Source of the DNA: Chryseobacterium geocarposphaerae
GTDB lineage: Bacteria; Bacteroidota; Bacteroidia; Flavobacteriales; Weeksellaceae
Reading direction: 5' to 3'
Assembly (NCBI RefSeq): GCF_002797535.1
Contig: NZ_PGFD01000003.1
Coordinates: forward strand, 338,000 to 401,999
Length of the DNA: 64,000 nt
The notes below the pieces were generated by a model. The model had not been told where the DNA came from, ran no database searches, and was given only the letters and a program-made list of their open reading frames with translations. The first letter of the stretch is position 1; the number at the start of each line of letters is the position of its first letter. Shown here one piece after another: positions 53,542 to 62,427 of this stretch. A program made the position numbers and the translations under genes.

Positions 53542-54227
53542 TGAATTCACAGGACGGATTTTTACTTTCTTACCTAAAATACGGAGAAAATGATGCCATC
53601 ATTCATGCATTTACAGAAAATGATGGCTTTCAAAGTTATTTCTTAAAGGGAATTTACAATAAAAAGAGCAAAAAGAAAGCGTTTCTTCTTCCTTTAAATA
53701 AACTCAACTTTGTAACTCATATTGCAAAAGGTAATGGCATTCCTACGATTTCAAAATTCGAATTGAATGAGTTTTATGATTTCTATGAGGATATTAATGC
53801 CAATACCGTTGTATTTTTTATTTCAGATTTTTTACATCAGATTTTAAGAATTGAAAATAAAAACGCTTCAATATTTACTGGGATTGATGAATTTCTTCAG
53901 GAGCTTAATCTCAAGAATTATCAATCCCATTTAATTTTTTTGATTAAAATATTAAAAGTACAGGGAGTAGCCCCTCTCGTTAATGAAGGTAAATATCTGA
54001 ACCCTGAAACAGGAGTTTTTACTTTTGAAATGGCTCATCATCTTTTTGACGAATACAATTCCCAGGTTTGGAAAAATGTTCTTTCTTCAGAAAATCCTTA
54101 TAATATCAAGATACCTTCTAAGATCCGCAGAAATATTCTGGACAGTATTTTAGTTTACTATCATTACCATTTCGCAGATTTCAAAACACCCGGTTCCCTG
54201 GAAATTATCCAGCAGATTTTTGAATAA
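53541..54227 (+). CDS. recO: DNA repair protein RecO
   Basis: The 228-aa protein has the RecO OB-fold at the N terminus (GFLLSYLKYGENDAIIHAFTENDGFQSYFLKGI) and a helical C-terminal region. The usual zinc-binding cysteines are absent, as in many Bacteroidota RecO proteins. It loads RecA with RecR and RecF in gap repair. It starts on the porZ stop (TAATG) and is the last gene of that operon, convergent with the glucosidase gene. Confidence 0.92.
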   Translation: MNSQDGFLLSYLKYGENDAIIHAFTENDGFQSYFLKGIYNKKSKKKAFLLPLNKLNFVTHIAKGNGIPTISKFELNEFYDFYEDINANTVVFFISDFLHQILRIENKNASIFTGIDEFLQELNLKNYQSHLIFLIKILKVQGVAPLVNEGKYLNPETGVFTFEMAHHLFDEYNSQVWKNVLSSENPYNIKIPSKIRRNILDSILVYYHYHFADFKTPGSLEIIQQIFE

Positions 54228-54240
54228 AAGCAATATTATT

Positions 54241-56910
54241 TTATGTGCTTTTGGGTGACTTTACATTTTCTGGACTTTCAGTTTCCGATTCAGCAATTTC
54301 TTTTTTAGAAAATCTCGGCTGAAGAATTTTTGCGATCAACCCGGTCCATCCCGTTTGATGGGAAGCTCCTACTCCACGGCCGCTATCTCCGTGAAAATAT
54401 TCGTAAAACAAAATATAGTCTTTAAAATCAGGATCCGTCTGGAACCTTTGATACTGACCATTAACAGGACGATTACCGTTTTCGTCTTTCAAAAATATTT
54501 TAGATAATCTTCTGCTTAATGCGTCTGCGATCTCGTCCAGATTTGAATAATTTCCGCTTCCGGTAGGATATTCTACCAAAAAATCAGGGCTATAGTAAAA
54601 GAAGAACCTTTGGAGGCTTTCAATGATTAAAAAATTTATCGGAAACCAGATCGGACCTCTCCAGTTACTGTTTCCTCCAAAAAGCCCGCTGTCACTTTCC
54701 GCAGGAGTATATTTTACGGTATAATCAGTTTCATTTAATTTTAAGGTATAGGCATTTTCTTCATATTCTTTAGACAACGCACGGACTCCGTAATCACTTA
54801 AAAATTCTTTCGGATTCAGCATTCTGGAAAGCAGTCTTTTTAAACGATGGCCACGTAAAAGCGACAGCAAATGTTTGGAATCCTGACCTTTCACTTCCCA
54901 TCGTGAAACTAAAGAGGCTAATTCGGGTTTATTGTCAAGCACCCATTTCATTCTTTTCTTGAAATTAGGAAGGTTTTCTATCATCTCATCATCAATCACC
55001 TCAACGGCAAACATGGGAATAAGCCCAACTATTGTTCTCAATCTTAAGTACATGTGGCTTCCTTCACTTGATGAAAGGGCATCATAGAAAAATTCGTCTT
55101 CTTCATCCCAGAGACTGAAATTTTCTTCCCCCATATTATCCAGAGAATTTGCAATAGAAAGAAAGTGCTCGAAAAATTTCATTGCCATCTCTTCATAGAC
55201 ATTATTATAAAGTGCCAACTCAAGAGCAATTCTCATCATATTCAGGGCAAACATTGCCATCCAGCTTGTTCCGTCGGCCTGCTCCAGCTGTTCTCCATTG
55301 GGAAGAGTGGTATTTCTGTCAAAAACGCCAATATTATCCAGTCCTAAAAAACCGCCTTCAAAAATATTATTCCCATTGTTGTCTTTTTTATTAACCCACC
55401 AGGTAAAATTTAAAAGCAACTTCTGAAAAGCACTTTCAAGGAATGCAATATCTGCTTTTCCCTGTAAATATTCATCTATTTTAAAAACCCTGAAAACAGC
55501 CCATGCATGAACCGGCGGATTTACATCACTTAGATTCCATTCATAGGCAGGAAGCTGTCCGTTCGGATGCATATACCATTCAAAAAGAAAAAGCTTTAGC
55601 TGATGTTTCGAAAATTCCGGATCTATCAGAGAAAAGCTTATCGTATGGAAAGCAAGATCCCAAGTCGCATACCATGGATATTCCCATTTATCCGGCATGG
55701 AAATAATATGTTCATTATTGAGATGTTTCCAGTCCTGATTTCTTATTTTTTCCCGGGAAGCAGGAGGTTTCATTTCTGCAGGATCACCTTTCAGCCATTT
55801 TTCAACATTATAGTGATAAAACATTTTGTTCCAGAGCATTCCCGCAAAAGCCTGCCTTTGTACCAGCTTTTCATCCTCCGATTGTATTCCTTTCTGAATT
55901 TCAGAATAAAATTCATCTGCTTCCTGCTGTCTGGAATTAAAAACTGCATCAAAGTCTTTAAAAGGTTGTTCCAGATCTTTATCGGTAAGCCTGAATTCAA
56001 AAATCTTCGTTTCTTTAGCTTTAAAACTTTCATCGATAAAAAAAGAATTTTTAGTTCCTGCATTCTGAGGGTTAATAGATTCCGTGTTTCCGGTGATTAC
56101 AAAATCGTTGATTCCGTCTTTACAATATTTATATTCATTTGGAGATTGATAAAGTCTTGAATTATTGGTTTCATTATCACAAAACAAAATTTTTAAAGAT
56201 TGCTTTGCATAAATATTTTTTATTTCCAGGTCTCTATGATTAACCTTAACAGACAATGCTTCTCCGGCCGTCAATTGAGGCTTATAATCATCGTACCCCC
56301 ACTTCCAGGTATTCCGGAACCAAGCTGTCGGCAGAATAATGAGAGGTGCTTCTTTTTCTGATTTATTGACAACAGTAAGTCTGATTAAAATATCATTCTG
56401 ACTTTCTTTGGCATATTCAATAAAAACATCGAAATATTCATTCTGATCAAAGATTCCGGTATCTATTAATTCGTATTCAGGTTCGTTTTTGCTTCTTGCA
56501 GCATTTGTCCGGATAAGATCTTCATACGGAAAAGGATTCTGAGGATATTTATACAACATCTTCATATACGAATGCGTAGGCGTAGAATCCAGATAATAAA
56601 AATATTCTTTTACATCTTCTCCATGATTTCCCTGGCCATTGGTTAAGCCAAAGAAACGTTCTTTTATCATTCTGTCTTTCTTATTCCAAAAACCTATTGA
56701 AAAAACAAGTTTCTGCAGATCATCACAAATTCCGCAAATTCCTTCCTCTCCCCACCTATATGCTTTTGCTTCTGCGGTATCGTGATTAGTATAATTCCAT
56801 GCATCACCGTCTGCACTGTAATCTTCACGCACAACTCCCCATTCCCTGTTGCTTACATAAGGACCCCATTTTTTCCATGAGATATCTGAAAGCCTTTGCT
56901 TTTCTTTCAT
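54241..56910 (-). CDS. Glycoside hydrolase family 63-type glucosidase
   Basis: The 889-aa protein has the GH63/MGH1-like (alpha/alpha)6 layout: NREWGVVREDYSADGDAWNY near the N terminus, FGLTNGQGNHGEDVKEYFYY, YATWDLAFHTISFSLIDPEFS, LPAYEWNLSDVNPPVHAWA, GNSNWRGPIWFPINFLIIES and SGRGVGASHQTGWTGLIAK. No signal peptide is visible, so it is probably cytoplasmic. The substrate could be an alpha-glucoside such as kojibiose- or mannosylglycerate-type sugars; I cannot resolve this. It is the last gene of a minus-strand run and the adjacent SDR gene is 67 bases upstream. Confidence 0.9.
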   Translation of the reverse strand: MKEKQRLSDISWKKWGPYVSNREWGVVREDYSADGDAWNYTNHDTAEAKAYRWGEEGICGICDDLQKLVFSIGFWNKKDRMIKERFFGLTNGQGNHGEDVKEYFYYLDSTPTHSYMKMLYKYPQNPFPYEDLIRTNAARSKNEPEYELIDTGIFDQNEYFDVFIEYAKESQNDILIRLTVVNKSEKEAPLIILPTAWFRNTWKWGYDDYKPQLTAGEALSVKVNHRDLEIKNIYAKQSLKILFCDNETNNSRLYQSPNEYKYCKDGINDFVITGNTESINPQNAGTKNSFFIDESFKAKETKIFEFRLTDKDLEQPFKDFDAVFNSRQQEADEFYSEIQKGIQSEDEKLVQRQAFAGMLWNKMFYHYNVEKWLKGDPAEMKPPASREKIRNQDWKHLNNEHIISMPDKWEYPWYATWDLAFHTISFSLIDPEFSKHQLKLFLFEWYMHPNGQLPAYEWNLSDVNPPVHAWAVFRVFKIDEYLQGKADIAFLESAFQKLLLNFTWWVNKKDNNGNNIFEGGFLGLDNIGVFDRNTTLPNGEQLEQADGTSWMAMFALNMMRIALELALYNNVYEEMAMKFFEHFLSIANSLDNMGEENFSLWDEEDEFFYDALSSSEGSHMYLRLRTIVGLIPMFAVEVIDDEMIENLPNFKKRMKWVLDNKPELASLVSRWEVKGQDSKHLLSLLRGHRLKRLLSRMLNPKEFLSDYGVRALSKEYEENAYTLKLNETDYTVKYTPAESDSGLFGGNSNWRGPIWFPINFLIIESLQRFFFYYSPDFLVEYPTGSGNYSNLDEIADALSRRLSKIFLKDENGNRPVNGQYQRFQTDPDFKDYILFYEYFHGDSGRGVGASHQTGWTGLIAKILQPRFSKKEIAESETESPENVKSPKST

Positions 56911-56977
56911 AGCTTTTTAAATAAATGATAAATTCAGGATATTAAAAAATTACAGGATTCCCAACTATTCAAAATTT

Positions 56978-57787
56978 TTATCCTCCTGTCGAGAAACTTT
57001 CAAAAGTGGTCATCCCGCCATCAATAAAAATACTGCTTCCTGTAATATAATCTGAAAGGTCACTTGCCAAAAATGCCGCCAGATTTCCTATATCTTCAGG
57101 CTGCCCGATTCTATTATACGGGATTAAGGTAAGCAAAGAATTCAAAGCCTCTTTGGTATTCCATGCATTAGTATTGATTGGCGTCTGGATCGCTCCCGGG
57201 CAAATGGAATTCACCCTGATTTTAGCGGCTCCATATTCCTGAGCCAATGTCTGCATCAGCATCTTTATCGCTCCTTTACTTGAAGCGTAATTGGCATGTC
57301 CTGCCCAAGGAATGATCTCATGTACGGAACTGATATGAATAATTTTTCCACAGGCTACAGAACGCGAAGGGTCAATTCCGCGGCGAAGAAACTCTTTAAT
57401 AGCTTCTCTGGCGCATAGAAACTGACCGGTTAGATTAACTCCCATAACAGCATTCCATTGATCGATAGTCATTTCGGTAAATTTTGCATCTTTCTGAATT
57501 CCTGCATTATTGATGAGAATATCCACCGTTCCTAACTCTGAAACAATATCCTGGAACATTTTAACCACCTGATCTTCTTTGGAAACATCACATTGGTAAA
57601 TAATTCCATTTCCACCGGCATCTATAATTTCCTTGAGAACAATATTTGCCTGTTTCATTGACCCTTCAAATGGATAATTCACAACAACTGTGGCACCTGC
57701 AGATGCTAAAGATTTTGCCACTCCGGCTCCAATTCCGCTACTGGCCCCTGTAATGACTGCGACTTGATTTTTAAGAGAAATTTCCAT
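56978..57787 (-). CDS. Short-chain dehydrogenase (glucose 1-dehydrogenase-like)
   Basis: The 269-aa SDR has the cofactor motif TGASSGIGAGVAKSLA, the NNAG motif (DILINNAGIQKDAKF), the catalytic Tyr-x-x-x-Lys (GHANYASSKGAIKML), and Ser in IHISSVHEIIPWAGH. The C terminus GSSIFIDGGMTTF closes the fold. Close homologues are often annotated as glucose 1-dehydrogenases. Its position beside a GH63-type glucosidase supports glucose oxidation, but the substrate is unproven. Confidence 0.88.
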   Translation of the reverse strand: MEISLKNQVAVITGASSGIGAGVAKSLASAGATVVVNYPFEGSMKQANIVLKEIIDAGGNGIIYQCDVSKEDQVVKMFQDIVSELGTVDILINNAGIQKDAKFTEMTIDQWNAVMGVNLTGQFLCAREAIKEFLRRGIDPSRSVACGKIIHISSVHEIIPWAGHANYASSKGAIKMLMQTLAQEYGAAKIRVNSICPGAIQTPINTNAWNTKEALNSLLTLIPYNRIGQPEDIGNLAAFLASDLSDYITGSSIFIDGGMTTFESFSTGG

Positions 57788-57861
57788 TTTTAATTTGTAT
57801 TTTACTTAAAATTAAGGGAAATAATCAAGCCAAAATAAAAAAAACAGGAATTAAAATTTTC

Positions 57862-58335
57862 TTAAAGCTTTTTATACATCAGATATTGCGGGCCGCTTCT
57901 TCCTTCTCTCATCTTTCCATCATATGAATATCCTGTCTTCAGATAGATTTCATAAGCAAGCCTATTATTCTGATTCACCGCAAGAACGATTTCATCACAG
58001 GTACTGAAATGTTTTTTTACAAATTCATCTGTTACTAACATTGCTGACTTCCCAATCCCTTTTCCTTGAAATTCAGGATTGATTGATAATGACCGGAGTA
58101 AAACGGAATTAGGATTATCGGTAATATCAAATTTATCTGCTCCAAAGTCCAAGACTAAAAAGCCCGCTACCTTTTCATCATCAAAAATGGAAACCGGAAA
58201 TGCCAAGTCATCCCCTCTTTCTTTTATTCTTTCTAATGCCTGCTCTGCAGTAGATGTATAAAGGCTTTGTTTTTCATCCAAAACATAACGAAGTCCGGCC
58301 AAATCCTCAGGAAGAAAAAATTTTAAATGAACCAT
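57862..58335 (-). CDS. GNAT-family N-acetyltransferase 2
   Basis: The 157-aa protein has the acetyl-CoA binding loop NPEFQGKGIGKSAML (Q-x-x-G-x-G) and the EIYLKTGYSYDGKMREG segment. The substrate is unknown. It lies 10 bases after the DUF1684 gene, so it is probably in the same transcript as the envelope genes upstream. Confidence 0.88.
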   Translation of the reverse strand: MVHLKFFLPEDLAGLRYVLDEKQSLYTSTAEQALERIKERGDDLAFPVSIFDDEKVAGFLVLDFGADKFDITDNPNSVLLRSLSINPEFQGKGIGKSAMLVTDEFVKKHFSTCDEIVLAVNQNNRLAYEIYLKTGYSYDGKMREGRSGPQYLMYKKL

Positions 58336-58345
58336 TCAGAATTAA

Positions 58346-58993
58346 TTAGTGATGATAAATATCTTGATACATTACTCCTGCTCTGATTTCAACAGGAAGT
58401 TTATTTTCCTCCGGAACAATCGGGCAGTTGTAATCATACGCATTGTAGGCACAATAAGGATGATAAGACTGGTTAAAATCTAAAATAATCGAGTCTCCTG
58501 CCGGTATTTTCAAATCTAAATACTTTCCGCCTCCATATGTTTCTTTTCCATTGGTAGCATCCCGAAAAGGAAGAAAAAGATGGTCTTTGTATTTTTCCAT
58601 TTTCATAAGATCTAAACTCTGATACACTGTAAGTGTATAAGGTTTCCCGTCAAGTTCAAATGTCGCTTTTCCGAATTCCTGATAAGATTTCGTCTTTCCT
58701 GAAGATGTCGGAAAATCAAAGGGTACAGGATTTTCTGTTTTAACAAATTTTGCTTTGACTCTGTATTTCAAATCTACCGGAAAGAAAGGATGTTTTTTAA
58801 AGTGCGTGAAGTTATCTCCTCTCAAAGGAGTCTCTTTAGGATTTAAATATTCTTCATTCAGCTCCTTTTGAAATTTTTTTATTTCTTTAATTTCTTTTGC
58901 TTCCTGTTTTAAAATTGTTTTGGCAGTTACATTCTTTTGAGAAAAGCTAAAGATAGGAAGCAGTAAAAGTAGAAATACAAGATATGGCTTCAT
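58346..58993 (-). CDS. DUF1684 domain-containing exported protein
   Basis: The 215-aa protein has a signal peptide (LVFLLLLLPIFSFSQK). The DUF1684 core is clear: PFRDATNGKETYGGGKYLDLKI, DSIILDFNQSYHPYCAYNAY and NCPIVPEENKLPVEIRAG. The conserved NxxYHPxCAY motif is intact. Function is not established. It lies 2 bases after the 131-aa unknown gene and 10 bases before the GNAT gene. Confidence 0.9.
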   Translation of the reverse strand: MKPYLVFLLLLLPIFSFSQKNVTAKTILKQEAKEIKEIKKFQKELNEEYLNPKETPLRGDNFTHFKKHPFFPVDLKYRVKAKFVKTENPVPFDFPTSSGKTKSYQEFGKATFELDGKPYTLTVYQSLDLMKMEKYKDHLFLPFRDATNGKETYGGGKYLDLKIPAGDSIILDFNQSYHPYCAYNAYDYNCPIVPEENKLPVEIRAGVMYQDIYHH

Positions 58994-58995
58994 TG

Positions 58996-59391
58996 TTATT
59001 CGGAGATTTTAATTTTATAGATATCAGACGAATTTCTTTTAATGGATTGTACAAAAAAACCTCCTTCTTCCAGAATAACTTCCCGAAAATCGAAACTTTT
59101 ACAATCTTTGGGAAGTCCGGAGAAGACAAGAGTAAACCAAAAGTCTTTCATAAAGGGAACCGGCGTCCAGTTGGGATATATTGAAATATTTTCCGTATGG
59201 ATCAGGTGACTTTTATGGTCAGAATTGTTATCAAAAAGGTAAGTGGATCTCCAGATCCGGATAAGATTTCCCAGAAACGGTGATGCAGGAAAGCAGCAGT
59301 GAACAATAACCTGCTTTTCCTCTTCTACTTTCGTTTGAAGGGATTCCAGAATTTCTTTTTCTATAATAGGTTTTACTATTGTTTCAGCCAC
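58996..59391 (-). CDS. Uncharacterised 131-aa protein with GTG start
   Basis: I do not recognise this protein. Starting at the GTG at 59391 the sequence is MAETIVKPIIEKEILESL at the N terminus, with HCCFPASPFLGNLIRIWRSTYLF in the middle. No in-frame ATG or alternative start exists between the preceding in-frame stop and this GTG. It has no signal peptide. It ends 2 bases before DUF1684 on the same strand, which supports translation. The two adjacent Cys residues could bind metal, but that is a guess. Confidence 0.65.
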   Translation of the reverse strand: MAETIVKPIIEKEILESLQTKVEEEKQVIVHCCFPASPFLGNLIRIWRSTYLFDNNSDHKSHLIHTENISIYPNWTPVPFMKDFWFTLVFSGLPKDCKSFDFREVILEEGGFFVQSIKRNSSDIYKIKISE

Positions 59392-59463
59392 GTTTATTTA
59401 TAAGTCATGAGTAATAGATAATGAGTTATTGTTACATTACCCATTATCTATTCTGTTTGTTAT

Positions 59464-60969
59464 TTAATATTCTAATTCAAGCTTCTCTTTAGAATAACTT
59501 CTTACTTTTTCTGTAAGCTCAGGATGCTCCGCTAGTTTTTGTCCATAAGAGGGAATCATTTCTAACAATTTTTCTTTCCATTCCCCCTCAAGCTTTTCAG
59601 GGAAGCATTTTTCAAGAACCTGTAGCATAGCATATACTGCGGTAGAAGCCCCCGGAGAAGCTCCTAATAATGAAGCGATAGTTCCGGTTTTGTTAACGAC
59701 AACTTCTGTCCCAAATTCCAGTTTTCCGCCTTCTTTTTCGTCTTTTTTTATGATCTGTACTCTTTGTCCGGCAACTTTCAATTCCCAGTCCTCTTCTTTG
59801 GCATCTTTTATAAATTCTCTCAGATGCTGCATTCTTTGCGCTTTGGTCATTGCCACCTGCTGAATCAGATACTTTGTTAAAGGAATATTATGCCACCAAG
59901 CTCCAAATAGAGATCTTAAGTTCTTCGTATTGACACTTTCAGGTAAATCAAGATAGCTTCCTTCTTTCAAAAATTTGGTAGAAAATCCTGCAAAAGGGCC
60001 AAAAAGAAGCGCTTTTTCACCATCAATAATTCTTAAATCCAAGTGGGGAACTGACATTGGCGGAGCATCTACTGTTGCCTGAGTGTAGACCTTTGCCTGA
60101 TGTTTTTTTACCAGTTCCTGATTGTGAGAAACCAGCCATTGCCCGGAAACCGGAAAACCTCCGTATCCTTCGCTTTCTTTAATGTCTGAACTGTCAAGCA
60201 ACGGTAAAGCATACCCTCCTGCTCCGATAAATACAAAATCTGCAACAACTTCCTGCTTGTGACTGTGAATTCTATCCTTTACCTTCATTTCCCATTTTCC
60301 GTCATTTCTGGGATCAATATCTTTTACTTCATGGTATAAGAATACTTCCACATTGGAATCTTCCAATAAATGTCTTCCCATTTTTCTTGTCAAAGTTCCG
60401 AAATTTACATCGGTACCCAAATCCATCTTGGTTGCAGCCAATACTTCAGATCCGTTTCTTTTGCTCATGACTAAAGGAATCCATTCTTTTAGCTTCTCAT
60501 GATCGGTAGAAAATTCCATTCCCTGAAATAAAACCGATTCTGATAATTTTTCATGACGTTTTCTAAGATATTCGGCATCTTTTTCACCAAATACCAGACT
60601 CATATGCGGACAAGAATTGATAAAGTCTTTAGGATCTTTGATATATCCTTTATTTACTAAATATGACCAAAACTGTTTTGAAATTTCAAACTGCTCGGCA
60701 ATACTTTCAGCTTTTGAAATATCTATTGAGCCGTCTTCTTTTTCGGGGGTATAATTAAGCTCACAAAAAGCAGAATGTCCTGTTCCTGCATTGTTCCACG
60801 CTGCGGTACTTTCCTTTGCAAACCTTCCTAATCTCTCAAAAATTGCAATCTCCAGATTAGGATCAAATTCGTGAAGTAATGTTGCTAAAGTGGCACTCAT
60901 AATTCCGCCACCTATCAGTACAACGTCATATTTGGGTTTCGGTGTTCTGCTAATAAGCGATTGTGACAT
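59464..60969 (-). CDS. mqo: Malate:quinone oxidoreductase
   Basis: The 501-aa flavoprotein has the FAD motif VVLIGGGIMSATLATLL, TAAWNNAGTGHSAFCELNY, and AYVFIGAGGYALPLL-like (here VFIGAGGYALPLL). Other family segments are PVSGQWLVSHN, LLFGPFAGFSTKFL and GASPGASTAVYAM. It oxidises malate to oxaloacetate and passes electrons to menaquinone at the inner membrane face. Length is normal. It lies 72 bases upstream of the 131-aa gene and 194 bases downstream of gpsA. Confidence 0.96.
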   Translation of the reverse strand: MSQSLISRTPKPKYDVVLIGGGIMSATLATLLHEFDPNLEIAIFERLGRFAKESTAAWNNAGTGHSAFCELNYTPEKEDGSIDISKAESIAEQFEISKQFWSYLVNKGYIKDPKDFINSCPHMSLVFGEKDAEYLRKRHEKLSESVLFQGMEFSTDHEKLKEWIPLVMSKRNGSEVLAATKMDLGTDVNFGTLTRKMGRHLLEDSNVEVFLYHEVKDIDPRNDGKWEMKVKDRIHSHKQEVVADFVFIGAGGYALPLLDSSDIKESEGYGGFPVSGQWLVSHNQELVKKHQAKVYTQATVDAPPMSVPHLDLRIIDGEKALLFGPFAGFSTKFLKEGSYLDLPESVNTKNLRSLFGAWWHNIPLTKYLIQQVAMTKAQRMQHLREFIKDAKEEDWELKVAGQRVQIIKKDEKEGGKLEFGTEVVVNKTGTIASLLGASPGASTAVYAMLQVLEKCFPEKLEGEWKEKLLEMIPSYGQKLAEHPELTEKVRSYSKEKLELEY

Positions 60970-61113
60970 AATTTCAAATTTATATCAAATTTCGGGAAAA
61001 CTTCTTAAAATAGATTTCATTTTAGCATCTTATTTTTACCGTTTTCAACATTTTTTTTCTCGGAAGGAAATACAATGGAAAATATCAATTGATTGAAATT
61101 GAATCTATAAATA

Positions 61114-61144
61114 AAAAGCACCGACAAAATTGCCGGCGCTTTTT
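61114..61144 (-). terminator. Terminator of gpsA
   Basis: A stem with one mismatch (aaaagcaccg / cggcgctttt). On the minus strand a T-rich tail follows, 20 bases after the gpsA stop. Confidence 0.7.
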
Positions 61145-61163
61145 AATATTTTTATAATTGTTT

Positions 61164-62204
61164 TTAATTCAGCTTTGTAGTCAACTTTTTGAACTGTTTT
61201 TCCGCATTTTTTCCTTCATACAGAATTCCGTACACTGTATCAACGATTGGAAGCTTTAAGCCTTTTTCTTTTGAAGTTTTATAAATAGAATCTGCGGCAT
61301 AATACCCTTCCGCTACCATGTTCATCGACTGAATTGCCGATTTCACGGTATAGCCTTTTCCAATAAGGTTTCCTAAGTTTCTGTTTCTTGAGAATAAAGA
61401 GTAAGCCGTTACCAATAAATCTCCTAAATAAGCGCTTTCGTTAACGTCTCGTGGTGCTTCATAGATTGCTTCCAGGAATGTTTCCATTTCTCGGATAGCA
61501 TTAGAAACAAAAACAGCGGTAAAGTTATCTCCATATCCTAATCCGCTTGCAATCCCAGCTCCGATCGCAAAAATATTCTTCAGAATTGCACTGTATTCAT
61601 TTCCTAAAATATCTTTACTGGAATGAACTTTAATAAAATCCGAATTAAAAATACTTACCAGTTTTTCTGAAATTTCATCCTCTACTGTGGCAATGGTAAG
61701 ATAAGAAAGTCTTTCCATTGCAACTTCCTCTGCATGACAAGGTCCTGCAATAACTGCCTGATTCCTGAAACCTATTTTAAATTCATCTCTCAGATAATGA
61801 GCCACTACATCATTTACTTTAGGGATGATCCCTTTAATTGCTGAAACAAAGATCTTGTCTGTGTATTCACAACTCATTTTATCCATAGTATCTGAAAGAT
61901 AAATGGAAGGTGTTGCTAAAACAATAATATCACAGGCAGAAACCAGTTCATTGATATCTGTTGTAAGCTTTAGATTCTTAAGATTAAAATTTACTGCGGT
62001 AAGATAAGTCGGATTATGTCCGCGAAGTTCGATGGCTCCTTTCACAAACTCATTTCTTACACACCAATGCACTACTTTGCAGTTTTCCACAAGCATTTTT
62101 ACAATTGCCGTTGCAAAACTTCCGCTTCCTACAACGCCTACAGAAATATCATTTTTATTCTTTTTGGAACTCGAAGATTCTGATGTTATTTTCTTTTTTG
62201 CCAT
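61164..62204 (-). CDS. gpsA: NAD(P)-dependent glycerol-3-phosphate dehydrogenase
   Basis: The 346-aa enzyme has the Rossmann motif VGVVGSGSFATAIVKML (Phe-Ala where many homologues have Trp-Gly) and substrate-site segments GPCHAEEVAMERL and LKNIFAIGAGIASGLGYGDN. An N-terminal basic, Ser-rich tail (KKKITSESSSSKKNKND) precedes it. It makes sn-glycerol-3-phosphate from dihydroxyacetone phosphate for phospholipid synthesis. A -7 box TATATTTG is present on the minus strand at 62221-62228. Confidence 0.96.
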   Translation of the reverse strand: MAKKKITSESSSSKKNKNDISVGVVGSGSFATAIVKMLVENCKVVHWCVRNEFVKGAIELRGHNPTYLTAVNFNLKNLKLTTDINELVSACDIIVLATPSIYLSDTMDKMSCEYTDKIFVSAIKGIIPKVNDVVAHYLRDEFKIGFRNQAVIAGPCHAEEVAMERLSYLTIATVEDEISEKLVSIFNSDFIKVHSSKDILGNEYSAILKNIFAIGAGIASGLGYGDNFTAVFVSNAIREMETFLEAIYEAPRDVNESAYLGDLLVTAYSLFSRNRNLGNLIGKGYTVKSAIQSMNMVAEGYYAADSIYKTSKEKGLKLPIVDTVYGILYEGKNAEKQFKKLTTKLN

Positions 62205-62220
62205 AATTGATTGTGAACTG

Positions 62221-62228
62221 CAAATATA
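62221..62228 (-). promoter_or_regulatory. -7 box for gpsA
   Basis: TATATTTG on the minus strand, 16 bases upstream of the gpsA ATG. Confidence 0.5.
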
Positions 62229-62381
62229 TTAAAACCTAGATTGCATAAGAGTTTTAATCACATGATAAAAGCCATTTTTAGATAAAATTAACACTTGTAC
62301 ACAATTAAATATCTAATTAAACGTTAAATAGATAAAAAACTAAATTTTTACTACAAATATTCTTAAAAAATTATTTTTAAT

Positions 62382-62389
62382 TAAATTTG
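62382..62389 (+). promoter_or_regulatory. -7 box for the M23 peptidase gene
   Basis: TAAATTTG matches TAnnTTTG, 38 bases before the ATG at 62428. Confidence 0.5.
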
Positions 62390-62427
62390 CAACCTTAAAA
62401 CCGTTTTAAATACTAAGAAAAGAAAAA

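Noticed and set aside
55603..56160. 185-aa open frame on the plus strand
   Set aside because: It lies wholly antisense inside the GH63-type glucosidase gene, which has convincing family motifs. Its composition (Phe/Ile/Lys-rich) is that of a reverse-complement shadow.
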